Part shown: piece by piece, positions 10,600-22,700 of the stretch
How positions within the stretch are numbered: position 1 is the first letter of the stretch
Layout: every line of letters begins with the position of its first letter
Source: Ctena decussata
Lineage: Eukaryota; Mollusca; Bivalvia; Lucinida; Lucinidae
Direction: 5' to 3'
Length of the DNA stretch: 64,000 bases
NCBI GenBank assembly: GCA_963989385.1
Contig: OZ022499.1
Span: 49,589,757-49,653,756, forward strand
Translations under genes and position numbers: made by a program
Notes under the pieces: generated by a model
What the model was told of the DNA's origin: nothing
Databases searched by the model: none
What the model saw: the letters and a program-made list of their open reading frames with translations, nothing else

Positions 10600-13150
10600 T
10601 CGCCGGCTGCCGGCTGGTTTTGAGAACACTGCATACATCTGAAAGAGTACAGCTGAAAGCCATCATCAATGTTGAGTCTTGACCTAGTTTTAATGGTTGA
10701 CTGACTAAGCAGTTTTTATGTAGAGTTTTCGGGTTTAGGTCATTTTCTCAGAAATTATAAGGGCTAGAGCCATGAAACTTGGTCCATGCTTACATCTGGA
10801 AGAGTAAATCTCAAAACCATCATCAATTCTTGACCTACATTTTACGGTTGACTGACTTAGCAATTTTTATCCCCCGACCGAAAGGTTCGGGGGAAATAGC
10901 GATGAGCCTGACGTCCGTCAGTCTGTCCGTCCGTCCGTCCGTAAACATTTTCTTGTCCGCTCTTTATCTTGAGTACCCTTTGGAATATTTTCATGATACT
11001 TCACAGTTATGTAGAACAGGTCATGGCGATGTGTTGCGTACAAGAATGGTAACTCTTGCTATTGTACTTTTTGAATTATCTCCCCTTTGGTGATTTTTTT
11101 GGCAGATTCGTGTCCACTCTGTAACTTGAATACCCTTTGGAATATTTTCATGATACTTCACAGAAATGTAGAACAGGTCATGACGATGTGTCGCGAACCA
11201 GAATGACAACTCTTGCTTTCTTACTTTTTGAGTTATTTCCCCTTGATAGTTTTAGGTATGCTTTTTTGGCAGATTCGTGTCCGCTCTATAACTTGAATAC
11301 CCTTTTGAATATTTTCATGATACTTCACAGATATGTAGAACAGGTCATGATGGTGTGTCGCGAACAAAAATGACAACTCTTTCTTGCTTTCTTTTTGAGT
11401 TATTTTCTCTTGATTATTTTAGGTATGATTTCGTGTCCGCTCTATAACTTGAATACCTTTTTGAATATTTTCATGATACTTCACAGATATGTAGAACAGG
11501 TCATGGCGATGTGTCGCGCACAAGAATGGTAACTCTTGCTATTGTACTTTTTGACTTATCTCCCCTTTGGTGATTTTTTTGGCAGATTCGTGTCCGCTCT
11601 GTAACTTGAATACCCTTTGGAATATTTTCATGATACTTCACAGAAATGTAGAACAGGTCATGACGATGTGTCGCGAACAAGAATGACAACTCTTGCTTTC
11701 TTACTTTTTGAGTTATTTCCCCTTGATAGTTTTAGGTGTGCTTTTTTGGCAGATTCGTGTCTGCTCTATAACTTGAATACCCTTTTGAATATTTTCATGA
11801 TACTTCACAGATATGTAGAACAGGTCATGATAGTGTGTCGCGAACAAGAATGACAACTCTTGCTTTCTTACTTTTTTAGTTATTTCCCCTTGATTATTTT
11901 AGGTATGATTTCGTGTCCGCTCTATAACTTGAATACCTTTTGGAATATTTTCATCATACTTCACAGATATGTAGAACAGGTCATGACAATGTGTCACGAA
12001 CAAGAATGACAACCCCTGCTTTCTTACTTTTTGAGTTATTTCCCCTTAGTGGTTTTAGGTGTGATTTCGTGTCCGCTCTGTAACTTGAATACCTTTTGGA
12101 ATATTTTCATGATACTTCACAGATATGAAGAACAGGTCATGTTGATGTGTCGCGAACAAGAATGACAACTCTTGCTTTCTTCCTTTTGGAGTTATTTCCC
12201 TTTGATGATTTTAGGTGTCCGCTTCATAGCTTGAATACCTTTTGAAATATTTTCATGATTCTTCACAGATATGCAGAACAGGTCATGACAATTTGTCTCA
12301 TACATGAATGATAACTCTTGCTTTATACTTTTTGAGTTATTTCTGACCCTCCACATTCCCGTGCCCACTCTCACTCTCTCCCCCCTTCCCCCCCCCCAAA
12401 AAAAAATTTTTTTTTTTCCAGATTTGGATTCTTTGTCCAAATTCACTTACTAGAGGGCTCAAAATTAGGTTTGTAGGGCTTGTACTTCAGAAGTTATTCA
12501 CACATTTTGAAAGTTGAATGTATCGTATGCTGTGCATTTGTGTATATGGTGGCTGTTTGTAGCAGTCAAGCATACTGTTTTAGTCTGAGTGTTAGATAAT
12601 CATGCATCTGTTAAAAGGTAATGTCAATCAGAAGCATAAAAGAACGACAATATATTACTAATATGTGTTTTGAAGTGCAACCTTTTTACCAAGGTCCATG
12701 GGGGTCTTGGGTCGGGGGATTTGCCATCTCCTCTGATGGCAATTTTTTGTCAAGTTTTCGCATTTAGGTCTGTTTATCAGACACTATAAGGGCTAGAGTC
12801 ATAAAACTTGGTTCATGTATACACCTGGAAGAGTAACTCTCAAAGCCATCATCTGTATTGAGTCTTGACCTACATTTTATGGTTGACTTTGCAATTTTTG
12901 TCAAGTTTTCACGTTTAGGTCTGTCGCTCAGAAACTAGAAGGGCTAGAGCCATGAAACTTGGGTTATGCATTCATCTGGAAGAATAGAACTAAGTCATCA
13001 TCGATATTGAGACTTTACCAACATTTTACGGTTGGCTGACTTTGCAATTTTGTGGCAAGTTTACACGTTTAGGTCTATTGATCAGAAACTGTAAGGGCTA
13101 GAGCCAAGAAACTTGGTTCATGCATACATCTTTGCTGATTAAGCTCTGTT
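10600..13150 (+). repeat. Tandem-repeat element, family Q (interrupted by family D copy 2)
   Basis: Units of roughly 150-175 bp carry the words GTTTAGGTC, AAGGGCTAGAGCCATGAAAC and TTGGTTCATGCATACATC. They lie on both sides of the family D insertion at 10868-12740. The outer ends could not be defined with confidence. It is probably another member of the same Helitron-like group. Confidence 0.5.
10868..12740 (+). mobile_element. Helitron-like non-autonomous element, family D, copy 2
   Basis: It has the same ends as copy 1 (TATCCCCCGACCGAAAGG; right end CTCCTCTGATGGC). Nine tandem units have the GTAGAACAGG word at 11011, 11168, 11335, 11491, 11648, 11815, 11971, 12127 and 12273, with spacings of 157, 167, 156, 157, 167, 156, 156 and 146. 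The block 11011-11490 is repeated at 11491-11970 as a three-unit, 480-bp higher-order repeat. Confidence 0.75.
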
Positions 13151-13194
13151 TTGTGACAAATCGCCAGCAGGCGAGAGGCCGCATTCCACGGAAT

Positions 13195-13201
<7 letters not shown>

Positions 13202-13225
<24 letters not shown>

Positions 13226-15566
13226 CAGGTGAGCTTATAGTATAGGCAGGCATCCGTCCGTCGTCCGTCCGTCAATATTTTCAAACGACATCTCCTCTGA
13301 AACCACAAGGCCCATTGTTACCAAATTTCATATATAGCATCTATAGGCAGGGGGAACCAATAATACTGTTTTTTATCCAAATCGCTTCAGAACTTTGGTT
13401 GCTATGGCAACTTAAAGTTTCCATTGACTTGTATGGGAAAAATTGAAAATTTGCATTTATTGCTATGTCACTGCAGATATTTTGACAAAACTTTTACAGA
13501 AATGTTCCTTGAGTATTCCTCTATCAACCACATGAACTTTATGTAAATTGCACAATTTGGCTGGTTGCCATGGCAACCGAAGGGTTAAAAAATAGAAAAT
13601 ATATATTCAAAAATCATCTCCTCATAAACTATGCAACCAATAAAGCTCAAACTTCACAGAAAAGATCTTAGTACTAGCTTCTATAAAAGTACTGTTTTTC
13701 TTGGCAATTGCTCTAGCAGTTTGGTTGCTATGGGAACTGAAAGTTGCCATTGACTTATAATGGCAAAATGGAAAATTTGCATTTATTGCTATGTCACTGC
13801 AGATATTTTGACAAAACTTTTACAGAAATGTTCCTTGAGTAGTCCTCTATCAACCACATGAACTTTATGTAAATTGCACAATTTGGCTGGTTGCCATGGC
13901 AACCGAATGGTTAAAAAATAGAAAAAAATATTCAAAAATCATCTTCTCAGAAACTATGCAACCAATAAAGCTCAGACTTCACAGAAAAGATCTTAGTACT
14001 AGCTTCTATAAAAGTACTGTTTTTCTTGGCAATTGCTCTAGCAGTTTGGTTGCTATGGGAACTGAAAGTTGCCATTGACTTATAATGGCAAAATGGAAAA
14101 TTTGCATTTATTGCTATGTCACTGCAGATATTTTGACAAAACTTTTACAGAAATGTTCCTTGAGTAGTCCTCTATCAACCACATGAACTTTATGTAAATT
14201 GCACAATTTGGCTGGTTGCCAGGGCAACCGAATGGTTAAAAAATAGAAAAAATATTCAAAAATCATCTCCTCAGAAACTATGCAACCAATAAAGCTCAAA
14301 CTTCACAGAAAGGATCTTAGTACTAGCTTCTATAAAAGTACTGTTTTTCTTGGCAATTGCTCTAGCAGTTTGGTTGCTATGGGAACTGAAAGTTGCCATT
14401 GACTTCTAATGGCAAATGGAAAATTTGCATTTATTGCTATGCCACTGCGGATATTTTGACAAAACTTTCATAGAAATGTACCTTGAGTAGTCTTTAACCA
14501 GCCATGTTAAATTTATGCAAATTGCGCAATTTGGCTGGTTGCTATTGCAACCGAATGGTTAAAAATAGAAAAATATTAAAAAATCATCTTCGCAGAAACT
14601 GTGTGGCCCAATAAAGCTCAAACTTTACAGAAAGAACCTTAGTTCTAGCCTTTATAGAATTATTGTTTTACATGGCAATTGCTCCAGCAGTTTGGTTGCT
14701 ATGGCAACTAAGAGTTTCCATTGACTTATAATGAGGAAAATGGAAATTTGCAATATTTGCTGTCTAACTAACTGCAGTTATTTAAATTTTTTTCTACAGA
14801 AATGTTTCTTGAGTAGTCCTCTATGATTCATATGAATTTTCTCCAAATCGCTGAATTTGATTGGTTGCCATGGCAAAATATAGTGTAAATTTTGAAAAAA
14901 AAAAAAAAAAAAAAAAAATCTTCTGCTCAGAAGCCATATAGGGGGATGAAGCTGATATTGTGCATACATGTTGATGACAGTAGTTTCTACATAAATTTTA
15001 TTCTTTTTCTTCCAATCCCATAAGAACTTTGGTTGCTATGGCGACTTATAGTTTCCATTGACTCATAATGGGAAAAGTGAAGCCATGAGGGGGATGAAGC
15101 TGATACTTAGCATACATATTAATAATTTTAACCTCTACCTAAAGTATGTTTTATATTATCATTGCCCATGTGAATTTGTTGCTACGGCAACTTAAAGTTT
15201 CCATAGACTTATAATGAGGAAAGTGGACATTTGCTATTTATTTCTGTGTTACTGCAGATATTTTGACAAAACTTCACAGACATGTTCCTGGAGTAGTCCT
15301 CTACCAGCCATATGAATTTTTCCCAATTACCCGATTTTGATTGGTTGCCATTGCAGCTGAAAGGCCAAATTTTCACTTTTTTTTTTGCCAAAGATCTTCT
15401 GAGAAGCCATTAATGGGGGATAAAGCTTATTTTTTTTTCATAAATGTTTGTGATATTATCCTCTACATAAATGGTGTTTTTTATTGCTGTTGTACTTGGT
15501 GTTTTGTTGCTGTAACCTCAATGCCTCAGTGCTCAGGTGAGCGATATAGGGCCATTGGCCCTCTGG
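13202..15566 (+). mobile_element. Helitron-like non-autonomous element, family J
   Basis: The left end is TAGCTCACCTGAGCCGAAGG with a GTCC tract. The right end is CAGGTGAGCGATATAGGGCC then ATTGGCCCTCTGG, a stem. Three near-identical units of 326, 325 and 323 bp start at 13558, 13884 and 14209, marked by TGGCTGGTTGCCA. Outer units are more diverged. Poly-A (14896-14918) and poly-T runs are present. No coding capacity. Confidence 0.75.
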
Positions 15567-16101
15567 TTTTATCCTAGTTATACAAAAAACAAACAAAAAA
15601 AAGCACTACCACCCCTGGTACATTTTGAAACAAAAACAGGTTTTGCCATTGTTTCTGCAATGAAATTTATTTGATCATTATTGTCCACAGCTATGATAGT
15701 AAGCCCAACAAAAAGATACAGGTGAATACAACTTCATGACCTTAACAAAGACATACGTGAGAAATAAAAGGTAAACATGGTACAGTTGAGAAATAATAAG
15801 AAAAAGTAGAAAATATTTTTTTTTTTTTTAATAAAATGTACTTTTTATCAGATTTTGGTCATTTTCTGTCAGAGAAATGACACATTCAGCAAAACATGCC
15901 ATTGGCGAGATGTCGCATTGGGCCAGAGATTGCATCGGCGAAATGTTTTTCGACCAAATGTCATGCAGCGATGTAGAATAACCAGGACCAGCCAAATCCA
16001 TTGTCCAGCTTCCCGGGACGAGTTAAGATTTGTACTGGGCATGTCAAAATTTTTATTCCTTGCCCAGAAAAACTGGACAGGCTATATTAGTAAAACAGAT
16101 A
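15567..16101. other. Gene-free stretch with a minus-strand hAT-like MITE fragment
   Basis: Bases 15982-16080 read, on the minus strand, like the right half of the hAT-like MITE at 53974-54155 (CCAGGACCAGCCAAATCC end, then CCCGGGACGAG and a paired TGCCCAG word). The rest, 15567-15980, shows nothing recognisable. Confidence 0.5.
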
Positions 16102-16308
16102 TGAGCCGCAACATGACAAAACCAACAATGTGGTTGTGCGTCCAGCGCACTCAGATCAGTCTGGGCATTCGCATGGCGGTAGCTTAGACACTTAGCTACC
16201 CTTTGAGTACTCAACGGAGAGTCTGACTCAACTGGATTGATGCCCAGGCTGATCTGAATCTGCACTGGGTGCACAACCACATTGTTGGTTTTCTCGTGTT
16301 GCGGCTCA
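16102..16308. mobile_element. Palindromic MITE, family N, copy 1
   Basis: The whole element is an imperfect inverted repeat from TGAGCCGCAACATGACAAAA to its complement ending GTGTTGCGGCTCA. It is flanked by TA on both sides. Inner words include CAGATCAGTCTGGGC and its partner. Five other copies lie at 36748, 37812, 40175, 42055 and 43119. It is a foldback-type MITE; superfamily not determined. Confidence 0.7.
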
Positions 16309-16465
16309 TATATATTGCACTTTCTAGCAGAAGCTATTTACCAGGCAAGTACAGTAGCTCAAATTCTGATTTGGCAGAACTGGTTGCTCTTGAGATATGG
16401 AGCCATCACCTGTTGATTTGTTCCAGGTTCACAGGCCATTCTGATACATTTCATTTCTTTTTCAG

Positions 16466-16637
16466 GCCAATTGTTTTGGCAAGCTAGCACCATTACACCC
16501 TCACAGAATCAAGAGTGTGGTCCAGCCACATCAAGTTTTATGACGTTCCCACAGTTTTCTGATTATCATCTATTACCTAGAGGTTGTAGTAGTAACTCAA
16601 CAGGACATAAAGACGGTGAAAATTTAATAGGGACAAG
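16466..16637 (+). other. eIF5 5' untranslated leader segment (inferred)
   Basis: A pyrimidine-rich TTTCTTTTTCAG acceptor ends at 16465, so an untranslated exon segment probably starts at 16466 and runs into the coding exon. The leader contains exactly one AUG (16540), described separately. Transcript evidence would be needed to fix the boundary. Confidence 0.5.
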
Positions 16638-16707
16638 ATGGCTTCCATCAACGTCAACAGTGATGTTGCCGATGACTTCTATCGCTATAAGATGCCAAGG
16701 CTCATAG
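16540..16707 (+). promoter_or_regulatory. Upstream ORF overlapping the eIF5 start
   Basis: The only AUG in the inferred leader is at 16540, in a weak context (T at -3, A at +4). It opens a 55-codon frame that passes over the eIF5 AUG at 16638 in a different frame and stops at 16705-16707, five bases before the exon end. The main AUG has A at -3 and G at +4, a strong context. Weak-context uORFs are known to let eIF5 levels feed back on eIF5 synthesis in vertebrates; function here is inference. Confidence 0.5.
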
Positions 16708-16712
16708 CGAAG
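16638..16712 (+). CDS. EIF5: eIF5 coding exon 1 (residues 1-25)
   Basis: Starts at the AUG in AAGATGG and ends before the donor GTTAGT, phase 0. Encodes the N-terminus including the [14 protein letters not shown] motif with arginine finger R16. Confidence 0.95.
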
Positions 16713-19700
16713 GTTAGTATTGTTTGTGGGAAAAGTAGGACTGTCACGAACTGTGTATCAGTGTTGGTATTATAGATGTATAAGGCAATAAAAATTCAAA
16801 AAAGTATTAATCTGTATGTAGCTGCTCCGAAAAACTATCAAACAAATGTGCATTTTACAGTAGAAGCAATAAAAAAAAATATGGGGTTGATAACTCTGCT
16901 GAGCAGAGTCTGCTCTCATGGCTCTTGCTCTTGTATTTCTTGGTCCATACATAAAGTATGTTATACATCTGAAGTATACCTTTCATAATCCACACTCTGT
17001 GACTCATTGAGTTTACCCATATAATTGCTCATATTTCAATAGGGTGACAAAGCTCAAGATAAGAAGCGGTAACAGGGATAATTCAAAGACAATTTTTATA
17101 CTGTAAAACACTTATATTTGGCGGTAGCAAAATTTGGCGGTTTTATAATGTGTACCTTTTGGCGGATTTTTATTTTGGCGCTTTTGTGATTTCTCAAGAA
17201 CAAAATATTCCTACTGACGTCGTATTTGGCTCTTGAGTTGAGCTAATGTATTGTCATGTTATAACAACTAGAAATGTTTTTCAGAGAAAAACTGATGTCC
17301 CCCCACCAGCCCATTTCCCATCCCCTCTAATGAATAAAAAGCTTGAACGAGTAAAATATCTAGGCAAGTTTGGAGAAAATCCATCCTTTGGTTTTAAAGA
17401 TATCCTACATAGATGACTATGACCTTGAAAATGAGGTCAAGGTCACCAAAATAAACTCACCACTTAAACTTGTCCGAATGATGTATCCATGCATGTTCAG
17501 TGAATTTCCATCCATTGGTTTAAGAGATATCACTGGTACAAGAAATTGTCATCTATGTCCTCCAGTGACCTTGAAAATGAGGTCAAGGTCACCAAAATCT
17601 AATCAGTTCTTAAACATGTCCCAATGATGTAGCCATGCAAGTTTGGCGAAATTCGATCCATTGGTTCAGGAGATGTGGTGGGTACAAGAAATTGTCATCT
17701 AAGTTCTCCAGTGACCTTGAATATGAGGTCAAGGTCACCAAAATCTGACCAGCTCTTAAACTTGTCGCAACGATATATCTATGCCAGTTTGGTGAAATTC
17801 CATTCATTGGTTCAGGAGATATAGTGGGTACAAGATATTGTCATGTAAGTCCTCCTGTGACCTTGAAAACGAGGTCAAGGTCACCAAAATCTAATCACCA
17901 CATAAACTTGCCCCAATGATGTATCCATGCAAGTTTGGTGAATTTCCATCCATTGGCTCAAGAGATATAATAGGTACAAGAAAATGTCATGTAAGTCGTC
18001 CAGTGACCTTCAAAATAAGGTCAAGGTCACCAAAACCAAATCAGCTATATAACTTGTCCCAATGATGTATCCATGCAAGTTTGGTGAAATTCCATTCATT
18101 GGGTCAGGAGATATAGTGGGTACAAGAAGCTGACATCTAAGTCCTCCAGTGACCTTAAAAATGAGGTCAAGGTCACCAAAATCTAATCACCACATAAACT
18201 TGTCCCAATGATGTATCCATAGCAGTTTGGTGAAATTCCATCCATTACTTCAAGAGATATCACTGGTACAAGAAATTGTCATGTAAGTCCTCCAGTGACC
18301 TTGAAAATGAGGTCAAGGTCAACAAAACCTAATCACCTCTTAAACTTGTCCCAATGATGTATCCATGCCAGTTTGGTGAAATTCCATCCATTGGTTCAGG
18401 AGATATAGTGGGTACAAGAAAGTGTCATCTAAGTCCTCCAGTGACCTTGAATATGTCAAGGTCACCAAAATCTAATCAGCTCTTAAACTTGTCCCAATGA
18501 TGTATCCATGCAAGTTTGGTGAAATTCCATCCAATGGTTCAAGAGATATCGCGTGCGCAAGAAATCTGTCACGCCGACGCTGACGCCGACGCCCGGGATC
18601 CGCACTGAAAACAATATGTCCCCCCTCACCTTTGGTGGGGGGACATAATTATTAGCATAATCATGTTACATTTTGTGTAGTTAATTGTTTAAAGTAAACA
18701 AATGCAAATTAAGATACAAACAGATTTTGTGTTCTTTCTGATTTAATCAACTTAATTGACATACTAATTAGTATGGTGAGAACATTTTCATACTCTGTTT
18801 CCTCCCACTTGTTGTTTGCGAGGCATTTTCCTTAGCGCTAATATATGTGATGTGTATTAGCTTTGATATTTTGGTAAAGGAAATAGGATTATATGCTCAA
18901 TAATATTTTTTCTTCTTTCAGTATCATGAGTTTATATTGGCGGCATTTTAATTTGGCGATTTTCTTCTTTTCCGCCAATATCGCCAAAATAAAGTGACCG
19001 CCAAATATAAGTGTTTTACAGTACGCCCGTTTTGAAAAAAACGGACGTATTATGTCATGGCGCTGTCCGTCCGTCTGTCCGTCTGTAAACATTCTTGTGC
19101 GCACCATAACTCAGTAACCATTTGGGATATATTCATGATATTTGGTAGGAATATGTATTAGGTTGGGGGAACGTGTCGCGTACAAAAATGGTTGCTCCCC
19201 TTTCCTTAGTTTCCAAGTTATGCCCCTTTGATTAATTTTTTTCCCTGCAAGTCTTGTACGCTCCATAACTAGATAACCGTTTGAGATATCTTCATGAAAC
19301 TTCATAGCAATGTGTATGAAGTCCCAACGATGTGTCGCGCACAACAATGGCTGCTCTCCCTTTATGCATACCTTAACTTGGTAACCCTTTGGAATATCAT
19401 GATGAAACTTTATAACAATGTGCATGATCACAAGACAGTGTGTCACATATAAGAATGGTTGCTCCCCCTTTCTTAATTTTGGAGTAACCTCCCTTTGATT
19501 AGTACTTTAGGCGTTTCTCATTCACTCCATATCTCCTTAACCTTTTGAAATATTAGAATGAAACTTTGTAGGAATGTGTATAATAATGAGGCAATGTATC
19601 CTGAGCAAGAACCACAACTCGGGCTTACTTACTGAATTACCTGCCCTTGCATAAATATCCTTTTTACTCTGTAACATTTCAACTGTTTAAAATATTGTAA

Positions 19701-22700
19701 CACAACTTAAAGGTGATGACAAGGGAAAGTAGTAGAACCAAGAATGGTATATCTAGTATATTATGTTTATCTCCCTTGACTTGATATACAAACAGTATTT
19801 GATATGTTGAATATTTAGATAATGTTGCATTTATTTATTATAGAGTGGTTGCCTCTGTTTGTCTGCCTGTCTGTCCTTTTGTAAACAGTCTTGTACATTC
19901 TGTATTTCCTTTGTGACATTTAAACGGGCGTATTATGCGCCGCTTGCGAAGCCCTTGTTCTTATTTGTTAAAGAAAACATACATTGTGACCCCTCATTAG
20001 AACCGTCACGTTTGAGACGGATAATAAGGATAATTTGTCACCTTAGCGCAAAAAGTCAATAAGTTCTTACATATTGTAACTGGAGTTATTGACTTTTTAC
20101 GCCAAGGTGACGAATTATCCCTGAATTATCGCTGTTACCCAATCTTATCTAGCTCTGAGATGATCCTCCTCATTGGTTTTTGCCAAGCACAATACCCACT
20201 GGATTTGTCAAAACTTATGGATGGAAGTCAAACTGTTGAGATGGCAGCATGGCAAGAAAGCATAATTTGCTTCTAAACATAAGTGCCTGTCATTGCAGTC
20301 TTGTTAAAAAATCAAAAGAAATCAGACATTATTGTCTCGCTTTAGACTGGCAGAAGCAAAATTAAGTATTGCTTTTAAGGTGGGGGTGTAGACATTTGTC
20401 AAGTTTTATGGTTCGCTCAGTGTAAGTATTAAAGGCACATCTTTGTGACAGTGCATGTCAGGCAAGAGGGCGTTCTGCGTAAGTCTCGTTGAATGTCGGG
20501 ATTTATTAGTGATGATGTGAGAATATGTACAAAGCTTTTGATAAGGGTTGGTTTTGATCAGTCATAAGCCTGAGATAAATTAACTTCTATTCATTCGCTA
20601 TTAAACGTTAGGGTCTCATTAAAACCATGACGATGGGGCTTATGTCTGTACAGAGAAAACGATTTTTTTGACAGCAGAAAGTGAGACACAGTTATTGCTT
20701 TTCCCGCATTCACTTTGGCAGGGTAAACTTTTGTCAGGCTTTCTGGTTCAGCGCTGCTTTATGACAGTATGCAGACAGGCCGTTCGCAGAATTATTGTCA
20801 GTGCTGCAGATAAGAAGGGGTACCAGGGATAATTTAGGGAGAAGTTCAAATAGTTCTCCATAAAAAATATATGTGTTGTGGCCCCTCATAATGACATTAG
20901 AACTGTCTCGTTGAGACGGTTCAAATGAGTGGTCACAACATATATTTCAACTGAGAAATAAGAAAAATTTTCTCAGAATTATTCTCAAAACCTTGTCTTA
21001 TCTGGACCTCCGAGAACACCCCAGAATTCTTGTATAGCAGAATTTAGATCTAGCAACAAATTTGAACCATGTTGTCTTTACAGGTAGAAGGAAAGGGAAA
21101 TGGGATAAAAACAGTAATTGTCAACATGCCTGAAATTGCCAAGGCTTTATCAAGACCTCCGACATGTAAGTAAAATCAGATACCATATTCGTCATAATTT
21201 ACCCTTGACCCACCAAAAAAGCAGATAACAAAATTTACGTGTGCAAAATTTCCAAAAAATGCTTTGTCCAATCTGTATCCTATTGAGAATTCAAAGACTA
21301 AAGGGCATGCAGGTGAGGCGGCTCATTATGAGCCACCTCATCTGAATCTACAATGTTTGCAAATTCAGCTATTTTCATTTTTGGCGCTTTCAGTGTTGGG
21401 TTTCCATATTTGACCAAAACTCTTGCTTTGGAATACCCTGCCATTAACTGCACTGTTAACCCTTAGACTGCTGAAAAAATAATTCACCTGACCCTAAAAT
21501 GGGGGTAGGGGTATCTCAGAGGCCATAACTTGCACACACTGTGGTCGATTTGCTTGAAAATTTCACTCAATATGGCCGATGTGTGAGCTGCCATTTTCCA
21601 GAAGTTACCAAGGTCACGTGACTTGCCATATTTGGGTGTCACATGATATCAGCAGGAACCGATGTAGACACTTAAAAAAAAAAAAAAAAAAAAAAATAGT
21701 ACAAGATATTAGCTCCAATGATATGCTTTGTATGACAAAGTAATTGCTTGTCTGAGGGCCGGAGTTATTGCTGAATATTTATCAAGAGAGAAAGTTTGGA
21801 AGGATGAAGTCTAGTTGTCAGAAAATCGGGATCAAGTAAGTAGGGGTAGCCACCTGAAAAGCTGATGTTGAAAATACCATAAATTTTTTACGTTTTCTCC
21901 GAGTTTTAAAGGTCAACAAATCAATTAGGTGGGTAAAACCTTGCTCTAGTAGAAAGCAGATTCCCTCCTGCATAGGACAACCGCAAATGATGGGGAGTAC
22001 TTGATGTCTAGTGTGCCTGACATGCTCTCAAAGTGACCTACCCCTCGAGCACGACTATAGTCGCGCTTAGCAGTCTAAGGGTTAAATGTTTCAGTAAATC
22101 TGTTTCTGTCCATTGGAAAGCTGTTCAGAACAATATAGTTAGGCTGGCTTTGTTTTTAACGTTAAATACAACCATTCATTGGTTGCATTTAATAAAAAAA
22201 AAAATGATCTAAATGTGTTGGCCAATAAATGGTTACTTACCATCATAACCAAGAACATGATAACTTTTCTGTCCTTTTACATGTTCAGTGTCAGTTATGA
22301 GGACCCTACAAAGATAGCTAAAGCATTTGAGGCATGAGAAGTATCATCTAGATAAACACAAAGAATAAGCCACAAAAGTACTTGTCATGTATAAAGTATA
22401 AAAAGAGAAGCCGTTTTGCACAGGACTTCCCTGAACAGGTCTTTAGAAAAACTGTAAACCTTAACAGAATTGGTAATTGTTGAATTGGTAATAATTGGTC
22501 CATTGTAGGCCTAAAAATAAAAAGGAGTAAAATGTTTTAGATACATCAGTAGACGGATTAATAGCAACACCTTTGTTCCTGAATTTCAGATCCCACTAAG
22601 TACTTTGGCTGTGAACTTGGTGCACAAACCCAGTTTGACCATAAAAATGACCGTTTCATTGTAAATGGTTCTCACGATGCCAGCAAGCTTCAGAGCCTCC

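Larger units (their letters stand above)
17047..20165. mobile_element. Palindromic MITE, family M, split by nested insertions
   Basis: The left arm (17047-17098: ends in an agctc..ataag..GGGATAATT pattern) and the right part (about 19960-20165: ACCCCTCATTAGAACCGTC, then AATTATCCCTGAATTATCGC and TCTTATCTAGCTCTGAG) belong to the same family as about a dozen other copies here. About 2.9 kb of other elements lie between. In intron 1 of eIF5. Confidence 0.6.

Noticed and set aside
15855..16187. 110-codon open frame upstream of eIF5 as an exon
   Set aside because: It runs through an antisense hAT-like MITE fragment and into a family N MITE, with no splice signals or conserved protein sequence.
17421..18540. 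Regular repeats resembling a CRISPR array
   Set aside because: The whole 146-bp unit is repeated without unique spacers, the genome is eukaryotic, and similar arrays occur in several transposon families.
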